A stretch of 8,608 nucleotides of DNA from JBMNOU01 sp050943215. GTDB lineage: Bacteria > Bacillota > Clostridia > Christensenellales > SZUA-584. The translations under genes and the position numbers were made by a program. Positions 1 to 6,086 of this stretch are shown here, piece after piece (positions within the stretch are counted from its first letter, which is position 1; every line of letters starts with the position of its first letter). The stretch lies in NCBI GenBank assembly GCA_050943215.1, contig JBMNOU010000073.1, forward strand, positions 1-8,608, given 5' to 3'. The notes under the pieces were generated by a model. That model saw only the letters and a list, made by a program, of their open reading frames with translations, was not told the origin of the DNA and made no database searches.

Positions 1-324
1 ATTAACGCTTTGTATGATCTTTTTAAGCTTTATGTTATCCATCTGTTCATCGAGTATTGACAGAGCCTGAATCAGCGGAACGCCCGCTCTAAGAATACTT
101 GACAGCTGTGTACAAAATATAGCCAAAGCTTTTTTAGGTATCTTGGCCGATCCGAAGGAAATCTCCATAGCCGTTTTTGGATTGGCTTCCGAGAGGTCAA
201 GAAGATACAGTGATTTTGCCCTCAGTGTGCTAAGTACGGCTTTCTTGTCGGTTGCTTCTATAATCCCTTCAACCGTCTGCCCGGCTTTGTTTGAAGCTTT
301 ATATAGATATTTAATTAAAATCAC
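1..324 (-). CDS. pilC: Type IV pilus inner-membrane platform protein PilC/GspF, N-terminal part (cut by window edge)
   Basis: The reverse-strand frame is open from 324 to the window edge and gives 108 residues. They read KYLYKASNKAGQTVEGIIEA near the start, then a stretch containing FCTQLSSILRAGVPLIQAL. This is the typical start of PilC/GspF proteins: a short beta-rich leader, then the first T2SSF domain with its conserved 'LxxGxPLxxAL' helix. PilC is the polytopic membrane platform on which the PilB and PilT ATPases act. The only usable start is GTG at 324-322, because an in-frame TAA lies three codons upstream and no ATG occurs until well inside the conserved region. The ribosome binding site is poor (ACTGGG directly before the start), so translation may be coupled to pilT, whose stop lies 21 bases upstream. 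The transmembrane segments and C-terminal half are outside the window. Confidence 0.9.
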   Translation of the reverse strand, partial: MILIKYLYKASNKAGQTVEGIIEATDKKAVLSTLRAKSLYLLDLSEANPKTAMEISFGSAKIPKKALAIFCTQLSSILRAGVPLIQALSILDEQMDNIKLKKIIQSVN

Positions 325-345
325 CCCAGTACGTTAAATATAAAA

Positions 346-1395
346 CTACAACAATGTTGATATATAATTCTTATCGATTGCGTATGAAATTGCGGAATCT
401 CTCGAGATACGGCCTGTTTTAAAAAGGGCCGCAAGTGAGTTGTCCATTAACTGCATACCGTTTGATGAAGAAGATTGCATTGTACTTGCGATTTGATGCA
501 CTTTGTTTTCGCGGATCAGATTGCGTATTGCGTGCGTGGCAATTAATGTTTCAACAGCCGCAACCCTGCTTTTACCGTCTGTGCTGAGTAAAAGCTGCTG
601 CGAAACAATGCCGACAAGGGTCATGGATAACTGCATCCGTATCTGCTGCTGTTGATACGGCGGAAACACATCGATAATACGGTCGATTGTCTTTGCTGCA
701 CCCGTTGTATGAAGAGAGGAAAATACGAGATGCCCTGTTTCCGCAGCGGTAATTGCAATACTGATCGTCTCTAAGTCTCTCATCTCTCCGACCAGTATGA
801 TATCTGGATCCTGCCGCAGCGCCGCCCGTAGCGCCACCGTATAATTGCTTGAATCAGCCCCGATCTCTCTCTGGTTGACAATGCTTTTTCTATGCTTATG
901 AAGATACTCGATCGGGTCTTCAAGCGTGATGATATGCATTTTGCGGGTGTTGTTGATGAGATTGATCATTGCAGCAAGCGTTGTAGATTTGCCGCTTCCC
1001 GTCGGTCCTGTAACGAGTATCAGGCCTCTGTTAACTGTACATAAACTGCTCACAACGGGAGGAAGCCCCAATTCATTTATGTCAGGCGGGCTGCTTTTGA
1101 TCATACGCAGTGCTAGCGCAATGCTTTGACGCTGCTTATATGCATTAACCCGGAATCGGTATTTTCCTGGAACAGAAACGGCGAAATCACATTCGCCTTT
1201 TTCCATCAGTGTTGTCCATTGGGCATCGTTCATGATTTCTTTGGCAAAATCTCTTGCAATTTCGGGCGTTACTACCTTGTTGGCAATCGGTTTTAAGTCG
1301 CTGCTGACTCGTACCATTGGCGGAATTCCCACAGATATATGCAAATCGGATGCGTCGATACGGGCAGTGTTTTCAAGAAGAGTATTAATGTTCAT
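346..1395 (-). CDS. pilT: Type IV pilus retraction ATPase PilT
   Basis: This is a hexameric cytoplasmic ATPase that drives pilus disassembly and twitching-type retraction. The 349 residues match the usual PilT length. In order: an N-terminal PAS-like domain with ASDLHISVGIPP (15-26), Walker A GPTGSGKST (130-138), the Asp-box LEDPIEYLH (158-166), Walker B DPDIILVGE with catalytic Glu204 (196-204), the His-box GHLVFSSLHT (221-230), and the PilT-specific AIRNLIRE motif (289-296), which separates it from PilB-type extension ATPases. All catalytic motifs look intact. The ATG start overlaps the pilB stop (ATGA, 1395-1392), indicating translational coupling in one operon, and pilC follows 21 bases downstream. 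The stop codon is TAG. A serine-rich loop (SSSSNG, 308-313) replaces the more usual lysine/glycine-rich linker before the C-terminal helices; I attach no functional meaning to it. Confidence 0.95.
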   Translation of the reverse strand: MNINTLLENTARIDASDLHISVGIPPMVRVSSDLKPIANKVVTPEIARDFAKEIMNDAQWTTLMEKGECDFAVSVPGKYRFRVNAYKQRQSIALALRMIKSSPPDINELGLPPVVSSLCTVNRGLILVTGPTGSGKSTTLAAMINLINNTRKMHIITLEDPIEYLHKHRKSIVNQREIGADSSNYTVALRAALRQDPDIILVGEMRDLETISIAITAAETGHLVFSSLHTTGAAKTIDRIIDVFPPYQQQQIRMQLSMTLVGIVSQQLLLSTDGKSRVAAVETLIATHAIRNLIRENKVHQIASTMQSSSSNGMQLMDNSLAALFKTGRISRDSAISYAIDKNYISTLL

Positions 1396-2822
1396 TGGCT
1401 ATCTCCTTTATAAGTATAGGATATCTTAATGACTTCCTGTATTGTCGTTTCGCCCTTTTCCATCAAGGCGATACATTCGGTTGCGATAGTGCTCATATTC
1501 TGTTTTTCAATAGCATAATCGCGTATTTCATCGATATTGGCATTAGTAGATATTTTATCGCGTATTTCCCTATCTATAATCAACGTCTCGAGAACGGCAA
1601 CTCTTCCTTTATACCCCGAATCGTTGCAGTTTGAACAACCTTTACCGATATAAATATCTTTGTTGTACGCTGCGGGAAGCCCGGCTGCATTAAGCTCGTA
1701 TTGACTAGGAGTGTAATTCGTTTTGCAATACGGACAGATTTTTTTAACCAGCCTTTGAGATAATACACCGACCAGTGAAGCGGCAAGCATATACGGCGGA
1801 ACCCCCATGTCAATTAGTCGTGATATGGTTCCCGGGGCGTCATTTGTGTGTATCGTCGATAATACTAGGTGACCGGTAATTGCTGCTCTGATTGCTATAT
1901 TTACCGTTTCCTGATCTCTGATCTCACCGATCATTATGATATCCGGGTCTTGTCTTAATATAGATCTCAATCCGGTTGAAAAATTAAGGCCCGCTTTGCT
2001 GTTGACCTGGACTTGGTTAATACCTGCAATCGTATATTCAACCGGATCTTCTACTGTGATAATATTTTGTGTATTGTTATTCAACTCGCTTAGCATTGTG
2101 TAAAGCGTCGTTGATTTACCACTCCCAGTTGGCCCTGTAATCAATATAATACCATGAGGATTCTGCAAAAGTGCGTTAAATTTGCTAATATTGTTTTTAG
2201 AAAAACCGAGCCTATCTTTTGAGATTAAAAAGTTCTTTTTATCCAGCAGCCGCATCACAATTTTTTCTCCGTGAACAGTGGGAAGCGAAGACATACGCAC
2301 ATCTATTTCATTGCCAGCTAAAATAAGCTTATATCGTCCATCCTGAGGTAATCTCTTTTCAGCAATATCCATTTTGCCGATGATTTTTAAACGGGTTAAT
2401 ACCGCGGACTGTACTTTTTTGGGAATCGTCAATACAGATAAAAGCTGGCCGTCTATTCTCATGCGAACGCGTACGTTGTTGTCCGTCGGTTCTACATGAA
2501 TATCACTGGCCTTTGCTTTTACAGCTTGTTCAAAAATTGAGTTGACCAAACGAACAATAGGAGAATTGGAGATATTTGATACAAGAGAATCAACGTCATC
2601 ATTTGAATCATCAGTATTTTCTTCTGAAAGCTCTTTGATTGCCGTTTCAGCATATTCATTGCCGTATAGTTTGTTAATCGCTGATTCGATCGCATGCTCG
2701 GATGCAATCATCGGGAATACATCCATGCCAGATACAACGCGGGCATCTTCAAGAGCAATAAAGTCAAGAGCATCGTCCATTGCAATATAAAGCTTGTTGT
2801 TTTGGACTTTTACGGGTACCAT
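1392..2822 (-). CDS. pilB: Type IV pilus extension ATPase PilB/GspE, main part after an in-frame TGA
   Basis: PilB powers pilus polymerisation by acting on the PilC platform. This 476-residue frame carries the whole ATPase: the SDIHVEP segment (106-112), IDGQL (123-127), Walker A GPTGSGKST (230-238), the Asp-box VEDPVEY (257-263), Walker B DPDIIMIGE with Glu300, the His-box GHLVLSTIHT (317-326), and the tetracysteine zinc site C363/C366 with C396/C399 that typifies PilB/GspE. The ATG at 2822 is not preceded by a good ribosome binding site. It lies inside the conserved MshEN-like region (homologues continue upstream), so it is probably not the original start. The 85-residue frame immediately upstream is in the same phase, separated by one TGA and three sense codons. 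If made from the internal ATG, the protein would lack the tandem MshEN motifs. The stop TGA overlaps the pilT start. Confidence 0.88.
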   Translation of the reverse strand: MVPVKVQNNKLYIAMDDALDFIALEDARVVSGMDVFPMIASEHAIESAINKLYGNEYAETAIKELSEENTDDSNDDVDSLVSNISNSPIVRLVNSIFEQAVKAKASDIHVEPTDNNVRVRMRIDGQLLSVLTIPKKVQSAVLTRLKIIGKMDIAEKRLPQDGRYKLILAGNEIDVRMSSLPTVHGEKIVMRLLDKKNFLISKDRLGFSKNNISKFNALLQNPHGIILITGPTGSGKSTTLYTMLSELNNNTQNIITVEDPVEYTIAGINQVQVNSKAGLNFSTGLRSILRQDPDIIMIGEIRDQETVNIAIRAAITGHLVLSTIHTNDAPGTISRLIDMGVPPYMLAASLVGVLSQRLVKKICPYCKTNYTPSQYELNAAGLPAAYNKDIYIGKGCSNCNDSGYKGRVAVLETLIIDREIRDKISTNANIDEIRDYAIEKQNMSTIATECIALMEKGETTIQEVIKISYTYKGDSQ

Positions 2823-2831
2823 TTTATGCTT

Positions 2832-2834
2832 TCA
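2832..2834 (-). other. In-frame TGA that splits pilB
   Basis: The reverse-strand codons read GTA TCT CTT GCA TGA AAG CAT AAA ATG GTA CCC GTA. Both sides therefore stay in the same phase (2834 to 2822 is 12 bases), and no insertion or deletion is needed. PilB/GspE homologues usually read like 'IPxxLARKYxVxPv' here, so TGA sits where arginine is common. CGA to TGA is a single C-to-T transition. TGA also serves as the real stop of this gene at 1394-1392 and as the stop of the PrsW gene, which argues against general reassignment of TGA. I see no convincing SECIS-type hairpin just downstream. Nonsense mutation, sequencing error, or tolerated readthrough/reinitiation all remain possible. Confidence 0.85.
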
Positions 2835-3089
2835 TGCAAGAGATACGGGGATATATTTATCAAGCTTAGGCGACAGTATCACCGTGTCCAGATTCACAAA
2901 AGGTATACCCAATTGGAATTCCATTATTTCCATTAGCTGCTGTTCCGTTAAAATCCCTTTTGCTTTTAAAATTTTCCCGAGCCTTTCACCCGTTTTTTTT
3001 TGCTCTTTGAGACATTCTTCAAGCTGAGCCTGGGTTACCATGCCCACCTCAATCAGTAATTCTCCCAAATATTTGCGCTTTATTGCCAT
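2832..3089 (-). CDS. N-terminal MshEN-type (c-di-GMP-binding-like) fragment of PilB
   Basis: This 85-residue product is the N-terminus of PilB/GspE, ended early by TGA. It contains two tandem MshEN-type repeats: YLGELLIEVGMVTQAQLEEC and following residues (about 7-29), and RLGKILKAKGILTEQQLMEI and following residues (about 35-58). The conserved FQLGIPFVNL segment and the start of the next subdomain (PKLDKYIPVSLA) come after. In this family the repeats bind cyclic di-GMP and control pilus extension. Repeat 2 keeps the RLG signature, but repeat 1 has Tyr-Leu-Gly in place of Arg-Leu-Gly. The ATG start at 3089 has a good ribosome binding site (AGGTGGG, about nine bases upstream), so this is the authentic translation start of pilB. 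It is the first gene of the minus-strand pil operon. On its own the fragment would be a truncated, possibly unstable regulatory domain. Confidence 0.85.
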   Translation of the reverse strand: MAIKRKYLGELLIEVGMVTQAQLEECLKEQKKTGERLGKILKAKGILTEQQLMEIMEFQLGIPFVNLDTVILSPKLDKYIPVSLA

Positions 3090-3121
3090 GAATTAACACC
3101 CACCTATTATTACCTTAAATA

Positions 3122-3148
3122 AATATAAACAAAATATCTACTTGTAAA
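3122..3148 (-). promoter_or_regulatory. Weak candidate promoter for the pil operon
   Basis: On the reverse strand TTTACA (3148-3143) is followed after 15 bases by TATATT (3127-3122), or after 17 bases by the poorer TATTTA. It lies 30-60 bases upstream of the pilB start in AT-rich DNA. The spacing/sequence compromise makes this a guess; other AT-rich combinations in 3110-3180 are possible. Confidence 0.3.
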
Positions 3149-3201
3149 ACAAAAAAAGATTTTTCAAGCTGTCACAGATAGTGGAATATTGAGTTTTTTT
3201 C

Positions 3202-3230
3202 TTTACATCATCGTGCATTTTATGTATACT
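3202..3230 (+). promoter_or_regulatory. Sigma-70/SigA-type promoter of the lipoprotein gene
   Basis: TTTACA (3202-3207) and TATACT (3225-3230) are separated by exactly 17 bases, each one mismatch from consensus. Transcription would begin near 3237, leaving a leader of roughly 25 bases that contains the ribosome binding site AAAGGGG (3248-3254), six bases before the ATG at 3261. Confidence 0.82.
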
Positions 3231-3260
3231 TGAGTTCAATGAAAAACAAAGGGGTAAACA

Positions 3261-3764
3261 ATGCGAAAATTTAGCGTTAAAATATCGGTAGTTTGTCTAT
3301 GTTTGGCATTATCCGTGGCAATATTAGCAGGGTGCGGCAGCGTTTCGCTTTCAAAACCTACACCGCTTGCAGATGTGCCTACCTATCCTGTAACGGGAAA
3401 ATGCGATATTGTGGTAAACGGAGATACAATAACTGTTTTAGGACAGACAGACCTGATGAACGGCGTTTTTTTGAATATTTCTGTTGTTGCGCAAAACGGT
3501 ATGACAGTCGATTCTGTTACAATTACAAAAAATGGAGACCAGGTATCACAGGATTTTAAAATAACAGACAAATATGAAAATGTGGATTCCATCATTGGGT
3601 ATATTACATGTGCGCCTACATTATATGGAAACCAGCCGGAAAATGTAGATAAAATATACGGTGATAATTTTGAATATATCGAGGCAACAAAGGACAACTC
3701 TGTTTGGAATAGCGACGGCGTTATCGTGCTTTTTGCATCCGATATGACAGAACTGCCCAAATAA
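3261..3764 (+). CDS. Small secreted lipoprotein of unknown function
   Basis: This 167-residue protein has a lipoprotein signal peptide: positively charged MRKFSVK, a hydrophobic core, and the lipobox LAGC with the lipidated cysteine at residue 25. It should be anchored on the outer face of the membrane. The mature part is beta-rich, with no catalytic motif that I recognise. Residues 58-140 (ITVLGQTDLMNGVFLNISV onward, ending in QPENVDKIYG at 125-134) resemble, from memory, a beta-sandwich module of Gram-positive secreted proteins that has a 'GxTxLPxGxxLxV' opening and a 'QPxxVxxxYG' segment; that similarity is an inference. The gene is a single transcription unit with its own strong promoter, a good ribosome binding site and a terminator just after the stop. 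It is divergent from the pil operon and convergent with the DUF3810-like gene. Nothing in the context ties it to pili except proximity. Confidence 0.88.
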   Translation: MRKFSVKISVVCLCLALSVAILAGCGSVSLSKPTPLADVPTYPVTGKCDIVVNGDTITVLGQTDLMNGVFLNISVVAQNGMTVDSVTITKNGDQVSQDFKITDKYENVDSIIGYITCAPTLYGNQPENVDKIYGDNFEYIEATKDNSVWNSDGVIVLFASDMTELPK

Positions 3765-3774
3765 ATTATTTATG

Positions 3775-3799
3775 GACCGCGCTTGAGTGCGGTCTTTTT
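3775..3799 (+). terminator. Rho-independent terminator after the lipoprotein gene
   Basis: The stem GACCGC/GCGGTC (3775-3780 with 3789-3794) can be extended by two pairs (GC/GT, one wobble) around a TTGA loop and is followed by TTTTT (3795-3799). It begins ten bases after the stop codon. The T run overlaps the stop codon of the convergent DUF3810-like gene (3800-3798). On the reverse strand the hairpin is followed by a mixed A/T sequence, so termination in that direction should be weaker. Confidence 0.88.
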
Positions 3800-4928
3800 A
3801 TATGCTGCCGTTTCGCCAAAGAGCAATGAGCAAGTCAACCATCCTGCCATAGCTTTTAACGCCATCTTGCTGCATATTGACTTTTAAATAGGTATTATTG
3901 ACGGTTTGTGACGCTTCGCTTACTGGTCCATCATACTGTTGCCAATACTTATAATTATTCTGAAGATCTCTCTCCATACCGGCCGAGTACGTTTCACGCA
4001 GACGGTAATAAGACTCCCTATCTTCTTTATACAAATTGTTCATTGCGTGGGTCAGCGCCAGCATGATCCCAGAGTATGAAACGGATGCGTCGTCTACGTA
4101 CATGGAAACAAAAAATGCAAGAAAATTGGCTTCATCTTCTCTGGCAAAACCTCTTTGATGCGCCGCTTCATGGAGACATGCAGTAGGGAAGTAAAGCATG
4201 GGCATGTCGATATTGACATTTGCTTCCCCGGTAAAAGGAAAATATATACCTGATATTTCAGCATAAGAAAGCCCAGTCGAGTATAATACCGGTTTTGCCT
4301 GTCCGAAGCTCCCGCCCAAAAAAACATATCCCGTTGCAGCCGCCGATTTGTTATAATATTCAGACGTATTCTGCATTACATATTGCCTGGAAAAATTGGG
4401 CGAGAAGATACCCTTAGAATCTTCGGGAATGATATCTCTAAAACCCTTAGCTCTTTCAATCAGTGCTTGACATGTATCAGTCAATTCGCGGACTGAAGCG
4501 AACGAAGTATCCAGCCTTAAAGTTTGGCTAAGCGTCTGGCGTGAATAATTAAACCCCCATAGCCCGATAAAAACTGCATATATTATTGAAAACACACAAA
4601 GCAGCGAGATCAGCCTGTTTAGGAAAACATGCCACCTGGAATTTTTTGCGGTAATCGTATGAATGATCATAATAAATATGTAAACAATGATAGAAAGGAC
4701 GAAAGCATATAGCAGCAGTTCAGATAGAGACACTGGCAAAAAACCTGTCACAGTAGACAAACCCTGGCTGAGTATTCTGAAAATGCCCTTAGAATAAACG
4801 GTTTCAGTTACATCTGGCCAAAGAAAGGAGAGGCGAAAAAGTGCATAAAAAACAGGCCCTGTTAAGAGCCAGAGCATTTTATTTATCGTGAGTTTCTTGC
4901 CAAAATGCTCGATTTTATCTCTGCGCAT
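3798..4928 (-). CDS. DUF3810-like membrane protein with HExxH metallopeptidase motif
   Basis: From the ATG at 4928 this is a 376-residue protein. It has three predicted N-terminal membrane segments (about residues 18-36, 69-92, 106-125), then a large domain containing CLHEAAHQRGF. The HExxH motif (H253, E254, H257) with acidic residues shortly after (E264, E266 in REDEANFL) suggests a zinc-dependent, gluzincin-like site. The overall layout (three helices, GFNYSR, then HEAAHQRG with EANF) matches the DUF3810 family, whose substrates are unknown to me. In-frame ATGs also occur at 4946 and 4940. I prefer 4928 because a strong promoter places the transcript start at about 4946, and the GGGG stretch lies four bases before the 4928 ATG. 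The gene follows prsW on the same strand with a gap of 113 bases holding its own promoter, and converges on the lipoprotein gene. Confidence 0.82.
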   Translation of the reverse strand: MRRDKIEHFGKKLTINKMLWLLTGPVFYALFRLSFLWPDVTETVYSKGIFRILSQGLSTVTGFLPVSLSELLLYAFVLSIIVYIFIMIIHTITAKNSRWHVFLNRLISLLCVFSIIYAVFIGLWGFNYSRQTLSQTLRLDTSFASVRELTDTCQALIERAKGFRDIIPEDSKGIFSPNFSRQYVMQNTSEYYNKSAAATGYVFLGGSFGQAKPVLYSTGLSYAEISGIYFPFTGEANVNIDMPMLYFPTACLHEAAHQRGFAREDEANFLAFFVSMYVDDASVSYSGIMLALTHAMNNLYKEDRESYYRLRETYSAGMERDLQNNYKYWQQYDGPVSEASQTVNNTYLKVNMQQDGVKSYGRMVDLLIALWRNGSI

Positions 4929-4951
4929 TACACCCCACATCCCCATCGATT

Positions 4952-4980
4952 ATTGTATATGTATATGCTCTTTTGGTCAA
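4952..4980 (-). promoter_or_regulatory. SigA-type promoter of the DUF3810-like gene
   Basis: On the reverse strand TTGACC (4980-4975) and TACAAT (4957-4952) are separated by 17 bases, each one mismatch from consensus. The expected transcription start lies at about 4946, on the first in-frame ATG. This supports translation from the later ATG at 4928, or else a leaderless message. Confidence 0.75.
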
Positions 4981-5041
4981 TGGTAATGAAAGTCAGGGTT
5001 ATGTTTTAAAGGGGAAATAACAATTTAGGTAAAAAGAAAGA

Positions 5042-5737
5042 TCAGATATGAGTATGCCCGGCCTTAGATTCTTTATAATATTTACGAAGCTTTTTTAGGC
5101 TAGTTATCCAGAGAAAGATTATAAAAGGAACCAGCAGCAGAGAAAAAGCAGGAATAGATCTCATTAATATAAAATCAAATGCCCCATGCAAAAGCGCCGG
5201 AATGTATAAAGATTTTTTAAAGTAGGCAGCGCAATTTCGCTGGTCAGGACAAAATTTGGATAAAGACAAATAATATCCCATTGTGATACCAAGAAGCATA
5301 TGCGCTGGAACGCTTACAAGCCCTCTCGTAATCCAGATATCCGGATTGTAGGAAGAGTACGATACCACGTAAAAGATGTTCTCAAGCGTTGCGAAACCAA
5401 GCGCGGCAATGCTGCAATAAACAATACCGTCCAGTTTTTCATTGAAGGCTGGATGATGGTATGCGTATTTTACAACAACCAGCCGCTTAAAGAATTCTTC
5501 GGAAAAGCCAATAACCACGACAGCTTCAAATATGAGCCCAACTAAACCGGTAAAAATATTGAAGTAATGTCCGATGGTCTCTACTGCCATGGTGGGTATC
5601 GTCGCAACAATCCCAAGGAGAAATATTTTTAATAGCAGTTTTTTTGGCTCCTTATCATACCTGTCCTGAAGTACAATAAATACGGCAAGCACGATGCCCG
5701 GAAAAATAGCCAATAATATCAGGGTCAGCAGGTTCAT
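5042..5737 (-). CDS. PrsW-family intramembrane metalloprotease
   Basis: A 231-residue, very hydrophobic protein with several membrane helices. It carries the PrsW/CAAX-protease-like motif set: the DRYDKEP segment after the first helix (25-31), EEFFKR (80-85) with the glutamate pair, FATLENIFY (115-123), AHMLLG with His146, and HGAFD with His184 and Asp188. PrsW of Bacillus subtilis performs site-1 cleavage of the anti-sigma factor RsiW. Other family members have mostly unknown substrates, and no sigma/anti-sigma pair is visible here, so the target cannot be named. The length is close to that of the B. subtilis protein. The ATG at 5737 is preceded by AAAGGT eight bases upstream. The gene is divergent from valS and upstream of the DUF3810-like gene on the same strand. 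No clear terminator separates these two, so some readthrough into the second gene is possible. Confidence 0.9.
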   Translation of the reverse strand: MNLLTLILLAIFPGIVLAVFIVLQDRYDKEPKKLLLKIFLLGIVATIPTMAVETIGHYFNIFTGLVGLIFEAVVVIGFSEEFFKRLVVVKYAYHHPAFNEKLDGIVYCSIAALGFATLENIFYVVSYSSYNPDIWITRGLVSVPAHMLLGITMGYYLSLSKFCPDQRNCAAYFKKSLYIPALLHGAFDFILMRSIPAFSLLLVPFIIFLWITSLKKLRKYYKESKAGHTHI

Positions 5738-5763
5738 AATCTTATACCTTTAGAATACAATCA

Positions 5764-5792
5764 ATATTATTTTTTCCGTTATTGACAGTTAA
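5764..5792 (-). promoter_or_regulatory. Weak candidate promoter for the PrsW-family gene
   Basis: On the reverse strand TTAACT (5792-5787) and TAATAT (5769-5764) are spaced by 17 bases, each with two mismatches from consensus. If real, its -35 box shares a base with the -35 box of the valS promoter on the other strand. Evidence is pattern match only. Confidence 0.25.
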
Positions 5793-5810
5793 ATACGGCT
5801 ATATTATAAT
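5782..5810 (+). promoter_or_regulatory. Perfect consensus SigA promoter for the T-box leader and valS
   Basis: TTGACA (5782-5787), 17 bases, TATAAT (5805-5810): both hexamers and the spacing are consensus. Transcription should start near 5817, just before the T-box Stem I. A strong constitutive promoter fits a gene controlled downstream by transcription attenuation. Confidence 0.92.
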
Positions 5811-5821
5811 TTTAATACTGC

Positions 5822-6040
5822 GTTGATAAAGAGTAGTATTGCATGGCATCCGAGAAAGAGAGAGGCCCCGCTGGCTGAAAGGTCCTTGCGGACAGCGTGT
5901 AAGAAGTCGCTTTTGAGCACCGATCGTGAATGAAGTAGCCTTTGGCGTTGCCGCGCGTTAAGCGGAAGAGTGCAGGCTTTTGCCTGAATCAAGGTGGTAC
6001 CGCGGGAACCCGTCCTTATTGCTTGGACGGTCTTTTTATT
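5822..6040 (+). ncRNA. T-box riboswitch (tRNA-sensing leader) controlling valS
   Basis: The leader contains the parts of a T-box in order: the Stem I opening GATAAAGAGTAG (5825 onward), the AGAGAG motif (5857-5862), the distal CGCTGGCTGAAAGG region pairing with GGACAGCG, the TTTTGAGC segment (5911-5918), the base segment GAAGTAG (5932-5938), a Stem III-like CCGC/GCGG hairpin (5951-5965), the T-box core AAGGTGGTACCGCGG (5991-6005) and a terminator. The TGGT of the core can pair with an ACCA tRNA end, as expected for tRNA-Val with discriminator A. The best valine specifier candidate is GTG at 5926-5928, directly after GATC; this choice is tentative. Uncharged tRNA-Val should stabilise the antiterminator and allow readthrough into valS. 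Confidence 0.95.
6010..6037 (+). terminator. T-box regulated intrinsic terminator upstream of valS
   Basis: The stem CCGTCC/GGACGG (6010-6015 with 6025-6030) encloses a nine-base loop and is followed by TC and TTTTT (6033-6037). Its left arm follows directly on the T-box core, so it competes with the antiterminator, as in a standard T-box switch. Confidence 0.88.
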
Positions 6041-6086
6041 TTCCAACGGCGTTTAAGATATTTTTAATATTTGGAGGAGTTGCTAT

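Noticed and set aside
143..337. Plus-strand open frame of 64 codons at the left edge
   Set aside because: It is antisense to the clear PilC N-terminus and has no good ribosome binding site.
2760..2834. Selenocysteine insertion or general TGA reassignment as the explanation of the PilB TGA
   Set aside because: No convincing stem-loop of SECIS type follows the TGA, and the site is normally arginine, not cysteine. TGA also ends pilB and the PrsW gene at sensible places, so the code appears standard.
4998..5021. Possible terminator or operator: GTTAT / ATAAC inverted repeat between the PrsW and DUF3810-like genes
   Set aside because: It has only five AT-rich pairs around a 14-base loop and no adjoining T run, which is expected by chance in such DNA.
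5804..6046. Minus-strand open frame of 80 codons across the T-box leader
   Set aside because: The DNA is explained by the T-box RNA and its promoter. The translated product is low-complexity and lacks a ribosome binding site.
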